64,000 nt of DNA from Enterobacter ludwigii. Lineage in GTDB: Bacteria > Pseudomonadota > Gammaproteobacteria > Enterobacterales > Enterobacteriaceae. Both the position numbers and the translations under genes were made by a program. The notes under the pieces are model-generated. The model was given only the letters and a program-made list of their open reading frames with translations, had not been told where the DNA came from and made no database searches. The stretch is taken from positions 62,001-126,000 of the forward strand of contig CEFQ01000008.1 of NCBI GenBank assembly GCA_900068845.1, written 5' to 3'. Positions 27,411 to 36,803 of the stretch are shown here, piece after piece (position 1 is the first letter of the stretch; each line of letters begins with the position of its first letter).

Positions 27411-28246
27411 CCTTTACTCCCGCCACTGGCAAGGCCGCTAACCAGCGTCTTTTGCAGCCAGATGGCAATAAACAGCGGTGGAACAGAAGCCAGAATGCCG
27501 ACGGCAGCGATCAAGCCATCATCGGTGGCGCGTCCGGCGGTAAATCCGGCAATGGTGACCGGCAAGGTTTGTGCAGCGATATTGCTGGTAAACAGCAGCG
27601 CATAGAAAAACTCGTCCCACGCCAGCAGCCAGCCAAATAACGCGGCGGCACCCAATACCGGCTTCGCCAGCGGCAGCGTAATGCGCAGCAGCACTTGCCA
27701 GACGCGCAAGCCATCGAGCCTTGCCGCCTGTTCAATATCCTGCGGCAGCGTATCGAACTGGTTTTTCAGCATCCAGGTCAGGAATGGCAAAATCAGCGAG
27801 CAGTAGACGATGATGAGACCTGGCCGCGTGTTGAGTAGATCAAACTGTTGCAACAGGAAGTACAGCGGCAGCACGAACGCCACCGGCGGCACCATATAGA
27901 TAGCGAGTGAGGCGAACAGCCAGCCGTCGCGCCCGCGATAGCGCGAGAAGCTGAACGCTGCCGGAATCGCCAGTAACAGACAGATGATGGTCGCGCCGGT
28001 TGCCACCAACAGACTGTTGCCGAGCGCATGCAGGAACAGCACACCGGGTTGTCCAGGCTCCAGCGACAGCAGCTTGCCGTAGCGGGTGAAATCCCACTGG
28101 CGCGGCAGCCACTCCAGCGGCACGCGGGTGAGATCGCTGGCGGCGCTGACGCTCATCAAAAACAGCCAGCCCATCGGCGCTAACACCGAAAATGCCACCA
28201 GCAGCGCGGCAGCGTATTTTCCGACATGGCGCAATTTAACCTTCAT
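27407..28246 (-). CDS. Sugar ABC transporter permease, MalG type
   Basis: Inner-membrane half-channel of 279 residues with six predicted membrane segments and the EAA loop EQAARLDGLRVWQVLLRITLPLAKP that contacts the ATPase. The N-terminus (KYAAALLVAFSVLAPMGWLFLMSV) is the first TM. It overlaps the preceding MalF-type gene by 11 nt and the following kinase by 4 nt. Confidence 0.9.
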   Translation of the reverse strand: MKVKLRHVGKYAAALLVAFSVLAPMGWLFLMSVSAASDLTRVPLEWLPRQWDFTRYGKLLSLEPGQPGVLFLHALGNSLLVATGATIICLLLAIPAAFSFSRYRGRDGWLFASLAIYMVPPVAFVLPLYFLLQQFDLLNTRPGLIIVYCSLILPFLTWMLKNQFDTLPQDIEQAARLDGLRVWQVLLRITLPLAKPVLGAAALFGWLLAWDEFFYALLFTSNIAAQTLPVTIAGFTAGRATDDGLIAAVGILASVPPLFIAIWLQKTLVSGLASGGSKG

Positions 28247-29144
28247 GAGCGCTCCCTTTGCGGCGCTGCCGCCACAGTAACAGCATGTACAAGGTGATCA
28301 GCACCGCGCACAGTAATGTCATCAACATCGCGTAAGCCGCACCGCTGCCGGCGCGTAAATAGCTAAACGACTCCTGATAAACGTAGAAACTCAGGGTTTT
28401 GGTGCTATCGACTGGGCCACCACGCGTCATCACATAGATGATGTCGAAGATCTTGAAGGCGTCGATGGTGCGTAAAACTAATGCCACGCTGAGCGGGCCG
28501 ACAATGGCCGGAAAGGTGATGGCGCGGAAACGGCGCCATGCCGATGCGCCATCCAGCCGTGCGGCCTCAAACAGATCGTCGGGAATCGACTGTAACGCCG
28601 CCAGCACCAGCAAGGTCACCAGCGGATAGTTTTTCCAGATATCGGCAAACATCACCGCGTTAAGCGCGGAATCCGGCGAACCGAGCCAGCTGCGATAGCC
28701 ATCAATGATGCCCAGCTGCGTGAGCAGAGCGTTGATGCTGCCGTAATCTGGATTAAAGTTCAGGCGCCACATCATGGCGTTGACGATGGTCGGCAGCGCC
28801 CACGGTAAAATCACCAGCACGCGCAGCACATTGCGACCCGCAAATTTTTGATTGAGCAACAGCGCCACTAACACGCCAATCACACCCTCAATCGCTACAG
28901 AGACCACGGTGAAGTAGAGCGTGCGCCATAGCGAACTGCGAAAATCCGCATCGGTGATCGCAAACAGATAGTTTTCAAATCCAATCCAGCCCGGCGCTTC
29001 ACCGCTGCCAATCAAGGCGGCATCGGTGAAACTCAGCCAGATAGTGCGCAACAGCGGCCATGCGGTGAGCAACAGCATCACCAACAACATGGGTGCTAAC
29101 AGCACCCATGCCTGCCGTTGTTCGCGTTGACGCAAACTTAGCAT
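28236..29144 (-). CDS. Sugar ABC transporter permease, MalF type
   Basis: 302-residue inner-membrane permease with six membrane segments and the EAA loop LFEAARLDGASAWRRFRAITFPAI. Partner of the MalG-type permease just downstream (11-nt overlap) and of the binding protein 9 nt upstream. The short N-terminus before TM1 (SLRQREQRQAWVLLAPML) is that of the Ugp/Msm group rather than of MalF itself. Confidence 0.9.
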   Translation of the reverse strand: MLSLRQREQRQAWVLLAPMLLVMLLLTAWPLLRTIWLSFTDAALIGSGEAPGWIGFENYLFAITDADFRSSLWRTLYFTVVSVAIEGVIGVLVALLLNQKFAGRNVLRVLVILPWALPTIVNAMMWRLNFNPDYGSINALLTQLGIIDGYRSWLGSPDSALNAVMFADIWKNYPLVTLLVLAALQSIPDDLFEAARLDGASAWRRFRAITFPAIVGPLSVALVLRTIDAFKIFDIIYVMTRGGPVDSTKTLSFYVYQESFSYLRAGSGAAYAMLMTLLCAVLITLYMLLLWRQRRKGSAHEG

Positions 29145-29153
29145 TGTTGCCCC

Positions 29154-30401
29154 TTAGCGCAGACGCGCCGCACTCTTATCAACCGCTTGCAGTGCGGCAT
29201 CCGGCGTTGCGCTGCCAACCAGCACCTGCTGCAACTGCTGCTGCAGCGTATTGGAGAGACGTGAATAGTCGGCAGTTTCCGGACGCGACAGCATCACATT
29301 GAGCGATTTATCCGCTGCAGCGATCAGGCTTTCCTGATTTTTAAGCACGGCCGGATCCTGATAGGAGCTTTTCCAAATCGGCAGGCTCAGCGTGGCGTAT
29401 TGGTTCTGCACCGGCTGCGAGGTCATGTAGCTGATGTATTGCCATGCCTGATCCGCATGCGTGCTGCCTTTGGTGATGCCAAGGCCCATTGATCCGTTAA
29501 CCGCACCGAATTTGCCCGGCGCGTCACCTGGTGCAGGAACGATGCCCACCTGACCGGCGACTTTACTTTGCTTAGGATCGTTGGCCATGTTGTACATGTA
29601 GGTCCAGTTGAGCGCGAAAGCCGCATCGCCATTGGAGAAGGCTTTACGCACATCCTCTTCCAGATACTCACGCGATGCCGGATTGCTCAGCCCTTCATCC
29701 AGCGAGCTTTTCATCAGTTTTACCGCTTGCAGCGAGGCTGGGGAGGAGAAATCAAGTTTGTTGTTGTTATAGAACGTGCCGCCAAAACCCGACACCAGCG
29801 TGGTGTAATCGCACACCAGCGCTTCCGCCTGCGACCAGCTCCACACCAGCGGATATTTAACGATGTTTTTCTGCTTGATGATGCGCGCATCGTCCATCAC
29901 CTGCTGCCAGGTTTGTGGCGGCGTGGTGATACCGGCTTTTTCCAGCATCGCTTTGTTGTAATAGAGATATTTGGTATCGAGGATCCATGGCATGCCAAGG
30001 GTTTTGCCTTTGAATTCGACGGTGTTCATTGCGCCGGGGAAAATCTTTTCTTTTTCGTCGGCACTGATGCGGCTGCTGACGTCCTGCAATAAGTCAAACT
30101 TAGTGAATTCCGCTGGCCAGATGGCATCGAACAGCACCACATCGTAGCCGTTACCGCCCGCGCCACGCGCCGCGACAATTTTGTCGTGTAGCGCTTCGTA
30201 CGGTACAAACTCGAGATTGACCTGCACTTCCGGGTGCGTTTTCTGGAACGCCTGCGTCATGGCGCGGATATCATTTTCGCTGTACGCCGCCTGCGTCATA
30301 AACAGCGCATTCAACGTGGTGGCCGCTGCCGCGCTGCCTGCGCTGGCTAACAGAACTGCTGCAAAACATCCTTTCATGACTGGATTAAATCGGATTTTCA
30401 T
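29154..30401 (-). CDS. Sugar ABC transporter substrate-binding protein
   Basis: Periplasmic family 1 extracellular solute-binding protein, 415 residues. Signal peptide: basic MKIRFNPVMKG then hydrophobic CFAAVLLASAGSAAA with cleavage near AAA|TT. The mature part shows KTHPEVQVNLEFVPYEALHDKIV and DVVLFDAIWPAEF, typical of CUT1 binding proteins. ATG 30401 (MKIRFNPV) gives a normal signal peptide; the open frame from 30422 is not needed. It is the first gene of the operon; a strong inverted repeat lies 34 nt upstream. Confidence 0.9.
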   Translation of the reverse strand: MKIRFNPVMKGCFAAVLLASAGSAAAATTLNALFMTQAAYSENDIRAMTQAFQKTHPEVQVNLEFVPYEALHDKIVAARGAGGNGYDVVLFDAIWPAEFTKFDLLQDVSSRISADEKEKIFPGAMNTVEFKGKTLGMPWILDTKYLYYNKAMLEKAGITTPPQTWQQVMDDARIIKQKNIVKYPLVWSWSQAEALVCDYTTLVSGFGGTFYNNNKLDFSSPASLQAVKLMKSSLDEGLSNPASREYLEEDVRKAFSNGDAAFALNWTYMYNMANDPKQSKVAGQVGIVPAPGDAPGKFGAVNGSMGLGITKGSTHADQAWQYISYMTSQPVQNQYATLSLPIWKSSYQDPAVLKNQESLIAAADKSLNVMLSRPETADYSRLSNTLQQQLQQVLVGSATPDAALQAVDKSAARLR

Positions 30402-30803
30402 GGTGTTTCCGCCTTGATGCAAAAAGAGGGTGTTTTATTAAATCAATTTGATGGATTTAATAACGCGCACAGGTTGTCAGGTTGCTGCGGCTGACATCGG
30501 TTAGCTAAAGCAATTGACGTGCCAGGGCATAAATCTTGTTTGCCGCTGGTGAATACTTTGCACAGATTTTTGTGCCTGTCAGGTAAACAGGTTGTAAATT
30601 GTGTGGCCGATCATAGATATTCAGGCGGGTACAAACGAGGGCAAGCCTATGGAGGTCGCATTAACGCTTTTCAGGATGCATGGTTTAGGTGCAGATGCAT
30701 TGCGCATTGCGACATTAAGGCGCATGCCGCAATGGCAAACCAACGTTATTGGGCCAGATGGTCCCTTTCGCTCATCACCGCACCAGGACATTTCATATAA
30801 AGG
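30402..30803. promoter_or_regulatory. Promoter region of the sugar ABC operon
   Basis: 400 nt between the binding-protein gene and the 3' end of the fimbrial adhesin gene. The first 60 nt hold the operator-like palindrome at 30435. The distal part (30520-30800) contains overlapping plus-strand ORFs without homology or ribosome sites, which I consider non-coding. Confidence 0.45.
30435..30463. promoter_or_regulatory. Operator-like perfect inverted repeat, probable ROK repressor site
   Basis: TTATTAAATC-N9-GATTTAATAA, a perfect 10+10 palindrome 34 nt before the binding-protein ATG. The TTA...TAA ends resemble the operators of ROK repressors such as Mlc, NagC and XylR. The ROK gene at 37402 is the likely owner. 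Assignment is inference. Confidence 0.6.
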
Positions 30804-31784
30804 TTAACGATAGGTCATGGTAAATGACGCCGTGGCGCTCACCGAGCCTGACTGCGCATTCGCTGAGGTCATGTAATATGCGGCTTTAATGGGAATATTA
30901 ACGACCTCCCCTGGCGAGGTTGTTATACCGTAATTAATGAGCTTGCCGAACTGAACGGGCACATCGTTGTATTTCAGCTGAATGCCCAGACCTTTTGCTG
31001 TCGAGCTGCTGTTTAACCCCAATACGCCGTTGGCAGGGTCGGCAAGCGGGCTGACGTTATCCAGCGTCACATTTACTGCGGTCTGTTCACTACAGATAAG
31101 CGGTATGGAAAACGTCACCGGATTTTGGGTGCTGCCCACGCCATTAAACTTCGGCAACAGCGCAATCCCCATATTAATATTCAAATTTTTATCTTCTATC
31201 TGACAGGATGCGGTGCTGATATTCATCGGCGAAAATATGTATTTATAAAGCGGCAGGCGCGTAATGTTATTAGTGACCGGCGTGCTGTATTCCATATTTA
31301 GTGTCAGCGCGGGTATAGAGCCCGTCGCCGGGGTGGTGCTTGTTTTGATTAGCTCAAAGGTATCCGTGAACGTTGATACGCCATTCTGGAGGATCCCTCG
31401 TCTCCAGCTCGCGTTATTAAGGTTCATTCGTGAGACAAACTCGCTGGTTCCCGTGGTGCTGGAAAAATTCTTCCATCGGATGCCAATGCCCTGGACCTCC
31501 GTCGCCCGCACGTTGGCCAGCGGCGAGGTGCCATAATCCACATTCGACCCCGAGAGCTGAATAAACCACGAGCCATCGTATCCAATTATCTGACCCTCAG
31601 GGTCACATTGCATGGGATTACTGGTGGTTATAGTTGCTAATACCGTCCCAACGGGCGCATCCCGTTGAACGACAATATTGTTATCAAAGTTGATCGATAC
31701 GTCGTTTGCAGAACACAGCGCAAAGGCATTTAGAGAGATAGCGCTACCCATAACAGCCGTCGAGATTTTAAATACGGTGGACAT
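30804..31784 (-). CDS. Fimbrial tip adhesin, FimH-like
   Basis: Two-domain adhesin of 326 residues. ATG 31784 has AAGGA 7 nt upstream and opens a signal peptide (MSTVFKISTAVMGSAISLNAFA|LC). The N-terminal half is a receptor-binding domain (SINFDNNIVVQRDAPVGTVLATI); the C-terminal half is a pilin domain from about residue 190 (ASCQIEDKNLNINMGIALLPKFNGVG, then VPIKAAYYMTSANAQSGSVSATASFTMTYR), ending with the aromatic penultimate beta-zipper. It is the last gene of the fimbrial operon, 77 nt after the usher. Confidence 0.85.
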   Translation of the reverse strand: MSTVFKISTAVMGSAISLNAFALCSANDVSINFDNNIVVQRDAPVGTVLATITTSNPMQCDPEGQIIGYDGSWFIQLSGSNVDYGTSPLANVRATEVQGIGIRWKNFSSTTGTSEFVSRMNLNNASWRRGILQNGVSTFTDTFELIKTSTTPATGSIPALTLNMEYSTPVTNNITRLPLYKYIFSPMNISTASCQIEDKNLNINMGIALLPKFNGVGSTQNPVTFSIPLICSEQTAVNVTLDNVSPLADPANGVLGLNSSSTAKGLGIQLKYNDVPVQFGKLINYGITTSPGEVVNIPIKAAYYMTSANAQSGSVSATASFTMTYR

Positions 31785-31861
31785 CTTATATTCCTTCATT
31801 TTAGGCGAGGCACAGGCCTTCTCTCGCAAAAGTAATAGTGCTAATCAACGCAATGAGAAAT

Positions 31862-34378
31862 TTAAAGACAAGCTGCGGTGGTGCGCTGAATTTTACCCGG
31901 TAACGTGTTCAAGGTTATTTTGGCGCGGCAGGTTTTCGCTCCCCACTGTACCGTCAGGCCGTCACCGTCGTTCAGGCCGCTCATATAGACCTCGCCGTCG
32001 CTTCCCACAATGCTCATCGCATCGCTTTCGTTGAGCTTTACCGTCGCGCCAAAGGGCACCGGCGAATTTTGATACATCAGCGTTATCAAGGCCCGAACCC
32101 CTGTTCGCGTATCGAACGTAGCGCGCACCACGGCGCCGCGCGTAGGCACGACATTGACCACCGACTCGGCAACATCCACGTCCACCCCCAGCGAACCCGT
32201 GTCTAGCGCAATACGGTTTTCCTGATAGGCACTGGCATAGGGCACCACCGCGTAGCCGCGCCAGTCCGTTTTAACGCCGGGGTTATTGCGCACCCTCACG
32301 CCGGATGTGCCCTGCGCTTCAAGCAGCACCACGGTATCTCCCAGTGGCTGAGAGAACGTCACGCCATGCTCATGGGCGACGATCCCGCCCTGCAGGCCGA
32401 AATTCAGCTGACTGTTCTGTTGGCTGTGGTTGTAGCCCGCGCTCACGGTGCCATAGCCGCCCTTATAGGTTCCACTTAGGGAGCTTCTCGATTCCCCACC
32501 CGAAGAGGTATAGCCCTGCTGGACCAGGTAGCTCAGATTATTATCGGCGAGTGCGGTGCCGCTCAGCCCCACCTGGTGCGTTTCAGGACCGTTCTTTTGC
32601 ATATTCACGCTGTAGTTGCCCCAGCTTTGCGGCAGCCATTTGCTCAGCGGCACCTGTAAGCTGAAGGCTACAATCTGGTCCTTACGATCTTTGCCCGGCG
32701 TTTCGCTGTAGGTGTAGCCAAGCGAGTAATTGATATTACTAATACTGGTGTTAAAGCCGGTACTGACGTTACGTTCATAGCCTCGCTTGCTCCAGTAATC
32801 CTGCTGGTATGCAGAGATATAGAAATTTCCCCAGCTTTGCAGCGACTGGCTGAGGTTGAGCTGCAGTCGGCTTCGCTTGTTATAACGCTGGCTGCTGAAT
32901 TCATTCACTTCCTGAAAGGTATAAAACCCTTCCGTTGAGTAGCGATAGCTGGCGAGCGTCACGGTAGTGTCGGTGGTGGCCACCGTTTTCGAATACTGCA
33001 CGCGATAGGACTGCCCGCGGCTACGGCGGTTTTTCTCATCAACGAGTTGGCTATCGGCAGCGGTAATGTCCGCCGACAGCGAGCCTACATCGCCAAAACT
33101 AAGGCCGGTGCCAAGTACCCCGGACGCATAGTTGCTCGCCCCGAGGACGCCGCCGTACAGCGTGAGATTATTGGAGAGGCCATAGGCCAGTGTGCCCAGG
33201 CCGAATAAGGGCGTTTGCGCGCCATTCTTCGTGGTTCGGTACTCTCCTGCGCTCAACGCATACTTCACGCGTCCTTCCCGCAGCATGACGGGAACCGCAG
33301 AGAAGGGCTGCACGAAATGCTGGACGCTGCCGTCGGCTTCTGCAACGGCAATGTCCAAATCGCCGCTCGCCGACGTAGGATAAAGATCGCGAATTTCAAA
33401 GCTGCCGGGCGCCACGTAGGTTTGATAAACCGTGTAGCCGTTTTGCTTCACGGTAACCGTGGCGTTGGTGCGGGCGATCCCCCGAATGATGGGGGCGAAG
33501 CCGCGCATGCTCTCCGGCAGCATGGTGTCATCGGAGAAAATCTGCGCGCCGCGAAACATCACGCTGTCAAATACCTCGCCGGGTGTGCTGGTTTCCCCCA
33601 GCTGAAACTGACCTCTCAAAAACTGGACGTCGCGGCTCAGGGTGGTATTTAGCGACGAAAATGACTGTTTTCCGTTGTTCTTCGTCGCGATGCTGTAGTT
33701 ACGCAGACGCCACGGCCCCGCGTTAATACCGCTTTGCAGGTTGGTGTAAAACTGTTCTTGCGTCTCACCGTCTCTGCTCCAGTTGCGCGACCCGTTGATG
33801 CTGTAATTTACCAGCAATGCAGAAATGCCCTGGTTCCAGAGCGACGGGTCAACGGTGCCGCGCGCACGCGTGTTAAGCGCCGATTGAGGGATCGAGATAT
33901 CCAGTCTCTGCTTGTCAAAATCTAGCCGGGTGGTGGCATCCGGGATAAATGCGCCGGGGTCGGTAATAATGACCTCGGCCGGCAGCATGGCTAATTCAGG
34001 AAATGCCTTAACCCTGACACCGAGTGATTCCAGCACACCACGGTTAAGCTCCGGTGCCAGCCCGAACCCTTTTACAGAGACAAAAGAGATATTTTCCGTT
34101 CGGATATAATTCTCATTAAGCCAGATTTCCACCCTGTAGGTGCCGGGTAACTGCTCTCCTCGCTCGAAGCGGCCCAAATCGATGCTCCCGGAAGTCGAGT
34201 GTGTTTTTTCAAGCGCATCGGCCATGAAATAAAGTTCGCCCGCGGCTGCGGGAAAAACGCCCGAAATAAAGAGTGCTAATGTCGAGAGTTGACTTACGCG
34301 GTGAGGCCACGAGTCAGATAAAAATGCATATCGAGAAAAAGAAACAGTATTCACCTTGCTTACCTGCGCGAGTGACAT
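31862..34378 (-). CDS. Fimbrial outer-membrane usher (FimD family)
   Basis: 838-residue outer-membrane pore that secretes and orders the subunits. Signal region SQLSTLALFISGVFPAAAGELYF, N-terminal chaperone-binding domain (MADALEKTHSTSGSIDLGRFERGEQLPGTYRVEIWLN), beta-barrel with plug (RGFAPIIRGIARTNATVTVKQNGYTVYQTYVAPGSFEIRDLYPT), and C-terminal domains ending with the Cys pair (AKTCRAKITLNTLPGKIQRTTAACL). Complete and in frame. The ATG at 34378 has a poor ribosome site, so some re-initiation from the chaperone gene 19 nt upstream is likely. Confidence 0.93.
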   Translation of the reverse strand: MSLAQVSKVNTVSFSRYAFLSDSWPHRVSQLSTLALFISGVFPAAAGELYFMADALEKTHSTSGSIDLGRFERGEQLPGTYRVEIWLNENYIRTENISFVSVKGFGLAPELNRGVLESLGVRVKAFPELAMLPAEVIITDPGAFIPDATTRLDFDKQRLDISIPQSALNTRARGTVDPSLWNQGISALLVNYSINGSRNWSRDGETQEQFYTNLQSGINAGPWRLRNYSIATKNNGKQSFSSLNTTLSRDVQFLRGQFQLGETSTPGEVFDSVMFRGAQIFSDDTMLPESMRGFAPIIRGIARTNATVTVKQNGYTVYQTYVAPGSFEIRDLYPTSASGDLDIAVAEADGSVQHFVQPFSAVPVMLREGRVKYALSAGEYRTTKNGAQTPLFGLGTLAYGLSNNLTLYGGVLGASNYASGVLGTGLSFGDVGSLSADITAADSQLVDEKNRRSRGQSYRVQYSKTVATTDTTVTLASYRYSTEGFYTFQEVNEFSSQRYNKRSRLQLNLSQSLQSWGNFYISAYQQDYWSKRGYERNVSTGFNTSISNINYSLGYTYSETPGKDRKDQIVAFSLQVPLSKWLPQSWGNYSVNMQKNGPETHQVGLSGTALADNNLSYLVQQGYTSSGGESRSSLSGTYKGGYGTVSAGYNHSQQNSQLNFGLQGGIVAHEHGVTFSQPLGDTVVLLEAQGTSGVRVRNNPGVKTDWRGYAVVPYASAYQENRIALDTGSLGVDVDVAESVVNVVPTRGAVVRATFDTRTGVRALITLMYQNSPVPFGATVKLNESDAMSIVGSDGEVYMSGLNDGDGLTVQWGAKTCRAKITLNTLPGKIQRTTAACL

Positions 34379-34397
34379 AGCGTAATGTTAATATTTT

Positions 34398-35078
34398 TTA
34401 TTTCAGCATCTGGCGCTTTTCTGTGGTTACCCCACCAAAGTCATTTATTGCTTTCCATGTCACCTGATTTCCACTTCCTGCTATCGTTTCGGAACTAAAG
34501 GGTGAAATCATTGGCGGCTGCGCAATGGTTTTATTGCCAACTTTTAATGAATGAAGAGAAATATAGAACGGCGTCGGATTAATAATTAGCAGGCGTTCCC
34601 CACGAGGCTCAAACGTTAATTTCGTCCATGCCTCACCTGCTTTTTCTGAGGTCAGAGCTGCAGGTCGGTAGAAAAGCTTCATGCGCGTCTTAACGGCAAT
34701 GAGCAGCCGATTTTCATCAGACCGGGTCATCGAAGGAATAGATTTAACGTTTAGCCAAAAAATAGACTCGCGATTTTCAGGCAGTTTCTTTTCGCCAGTA
34801 TAAATGACCCGCAACGTATTTTCATGACCACCGTCGAGGCGGAAAAGCGGCGGCGTGACGATAAAAGGAACCTGCTCCTTTGAGTTTTCACTTAACTCAA
34901 CCCATGACTGAATTAAATAGGGAACACCATCCTGACTGTTACTTACAGGGAGTGAGGCTTCGTTTTCAGTTTCGTTATAAATTAAGCGCGTTCCGCCGAC
35001 GGTTATGCTGGCCTGCCCCGGCAGGGAGAGTAAGCAAGCGCCTAATAATACAATCGTTCGAATAAGTTGACTCATCAT
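34398..35078 (-). CDS. Periplasmic fimbrial chaperone (FimC/PapD family)
   Basis: 226 residues with a cleavable signal peptide (LIRTIVLLGACLLSLPGQA|SI). Two Ig-like domains: the first has GGTRLIYNETENEASLPVSNSQDGVPYLIQSWV and the FIWLNVKSIP G1 strand used for donor-strand complementation; the second has NPTPFYISLHSL. It binds pilins in the periplasm and hands them to the usher. Short FGS-type F1-G1 loop. Confidence 0.92.
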   Translation of the reverse strand: MMSQLIRTIVLLGACLLSLPGQASITVGGTRLIYNETENEASLPVSNSQDGVPYLIQSWVELSENSKEQVPFIVTPPLFRLDGGHENTLRVIYTGEKKLPENRESIFWLNVKSIPSMTRSDENRLLIAVKTRMKLFYRPAALTSEKAGEAWTKLTFEPRGERLLIINPTPFYISLHSLKVGNKTIAQPPMISPFSSETIAGSGNQVTWKAINDFGGVTTEKRQMLK

Positions 35079-35135
35079 ACTTCCCCGACATTTCAGCGAG
35101 AGACAATAGGGCGTACCTTAGGTACGCCCGGCGCG

Positions 35136-35690
35136 TTACTGATAAGTAATGGTAAAATCTGACGTTGCGTTTGCCGTTCCCGCTACCACGGCAGCCTGCG
35201 TCGCCTTATATTTCGCTACGAAGGTCATCTTATTGCTGTTAGCGGGTTCTTCGCCTGCGCTGGTATCAAGCGTGATACTCTTAGACTGGGTAGCCAGCGG
35301 AATCGCGGTGATGCCATCCTCTTCATAAAACGCTACGCCAACGCCTTTCGCCGTTTGACCGCTGTTGAGTGCAAGAATATTGGTGTCGGAGCTGTCCGCA
35401 TTACCATCAAACTTAATCGAGGCAGAAGTAACGGCCGCAGGGCAGTTGTTCAACACAATACTGAAGCGGGTTGCGGCAGCAACGGCTCCGGCCGCGTTAA
35501 ATGAGCTTTTCGGGATTTTGCCGAGGTTAACGGTCTGATTCGCCGTATTGGTATCAATCGTACATGCAGAATCCAGAATGGTGCCGGTAAAGTTGATCTT
35601 TCCATCTGCTGCACTGGCGGCAAACGTTATTCCAGAAACAGCTGCAGCCACAACCATATTTCGAAAGACACTGCTTAACTTAATTTGCAT
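35136..35690 (-). CDS. Major type 1-like fimbrial subunit
   Basis: 184-residue pilin. Signal peptide FRNMVVAAAVSGITFAASA|AD, mature N-terminus with GKINFTGTILDSACTIDT (first Cys of the disulfide; second in VLNNCPAA), the conserved VNLGKIPKSSF, and the C-terminal penultimate Tyr (FTITYQ). First structural gene of the operon and followed by the chaperone gene after 57 nt. There is no fimS-type switch with clear paired repeats upstream. Confidence 0.93.
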   Translation of the reverse strand: MQIKLSSVFRNMVVAAAVSGITFAASAADGKINFTGTILDSACTIDTNTANQTVNLGKIPKSSFNAAGAVAAATRFSIVLNNCPAAVTSASIKFDGNADSSDTNILALNSGQTAKGVGVAFYEEDGITAIPLATQSKSITLDTSAGEEPANSNKMTFVAKYKATQAAVVAGTANATSDFTITYQ

Positions 35691-35815
35691 TGCTATATAT
35701 CCTCAGGATTGAAGTTGCCTGCACAAAATTTATTTTTGCGCAGGAAGAGCGGAACAGGACCGCTAAATTAAAAATTTTTCGTTGGTGGAAATGAATGGGC
35801 GTTATTTATCTATGA

Positions 35816-36391
35816 TCACCTCAGGCTCTGCGATGATAAAAGTAAAATAAGCTGTTTCATCTCCAGCCCGCTGCCTAGCGCCAGACGATTTCTTACATAA
35901 TAATTCTTGTTATTTTCGCATTTATTTCTAATTCGATAGTGACTTGTCGATTTATCATAAACCCTCAGGAGAAAATTTAAATGGTCGTGCGACAGTCGCG
36001 TCGATAATCTCTGGTATAATACGTCTTTTAATGCGCATGGGCTTTCCGCTGCCCGATGCTTAGAGACGCGATCGCACAGCTGCTTAAGATCTTTAAGCGT
36101 GGAGACAAGCCGGAAGGATTTTAAATAAACGTTCGCCTTGTTATTCTCTGGCGCAATAAAATAGGTTAAGCGTAATAACTCCCTCGCCGCAAGTCGGTAA
36201 TAGAGCCAGCGAATATCCTCGCTGTTTTCACTTATTGTGTCGATAAGGATATAAGCATTATTCAGGACGGTCGCGCTGACCAAAAACTCCAACCGATTGT
36301 CAAAGTAAAATATTTTCCCATTGGCTGGGGTTAATGAAGTGACGGCCTGCTTCATGGCAAAGTTTCGTGAGAAAACCAATAGCGCTGTCAA
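35816..36391 (-). CDS. Probable LuxR-like fimbrial regulator
   Basis: A 191-residue protein without clear family match in the first 130 residues. The end (TRLSHDHLNFLLRVYDKSTSHYRIRNKCENNKNYYVRNRLALGSGLEMKQLI) has the spacing of a LuxR/NarL HTH, though diverged. No phosphoacceptor or membrane segment. It starts with TTG 36391, with AAGGA 7 nt upstream; the first internal ATG is 36355. Placed between a wHTH gene and fimA, so a transcription factor for the fimbrial operon is the natural reading. Codon use is AT-rich. Confidence 0.6.
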   Translation of the reverse strand: MTALLVFSRNFAMKQAVTSLTPANGKIFYFDNRLEFLVSATVLNNAYILIDTISENSEDIRWLYYRLAARELLRLTYFIAPENNKANVYLKSFRLVSTLKDLKQLCDRVSKHRAAESPCALKDVLYQRLSTRLSHDHLNFLLRVYDKSTSHYRIRNKCENNKNYYVRNRLALGSGLEMKQLILLLSSQSLR

Positions 36392-36419
36392 AATTCATTC
36401 CTTAATAAATTAATTATCG

Positions 36420-36803
36420 TCATTGTGACGACGGTTTGAAAACATATATACGCTCTAAAGATCCGCAGTCGATTTTGTATGCTTTCCTATATATTCTTGT
36501 AAAAGGGTATCGTTCAAAGCCCACGGTATTAAACGCATTTTGGATTTTCTTCATCATTGACAACAAATAGGATTTCGAACACCGGAGTCCATAATTTTCA
36601 AAAACGCTTATGATGATGTCATTATCATAGACAATTTCATTTTCCATCCCCGCCAGGAGATACTCGAACAGTCTCGCTTTCGTCTTACCGAATCTTTTAA
36701 TACGTCCATTTTTAATGTTAATAAGGGTTCTGGTTGAAAGCCGATACTCAAGATGCTGGAAAATTGTGTATCCATACAGACGCTCGTCAGAGACTAAAGG
36801 CAC
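36420..36803 (-). CDS. Stand-alone winged-helix (CadC/ToxR-type) regulator
   Basis: 127 residues consisting almost only of an OmpR/ToxR-type winged helix: YTIFQHLEYRLSTRTLINIKNGRIKRFGKTKARLFEYLLAG, then DNDIIISVFENYGLRCSKSYLLSMMKKIQNAF and the final wing YRKAYKID. Unlike CadC or ToxR it has no membrane segment or sensor domain. It is the most upstream gene of the fimbrial block, 28 nt before the LuxR-like gene, and AT-rich. Likely a local activator or repressor of the fimbriae. Confidence 0.65.
   Translation of the reverse strand: MPLVSDERLYGYTIFQHLEYRLSTRTLINIKNGRIKRFGKTKARLFEYLLAGMENEIVYDNDIIISVFENYGLRCSKSYLLSMMKKIQNAFNTVGFERYPFTRIYRKAYKIDCGSLERIYVFKPSSQ

Noticed and set aside
30519..30807. 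Two overlapping plus-strand ORFs upstream of the sugar ABC operon
   Set aside because: No ribosome sites, no homology, and they overlap each other and the operon's promoter region.
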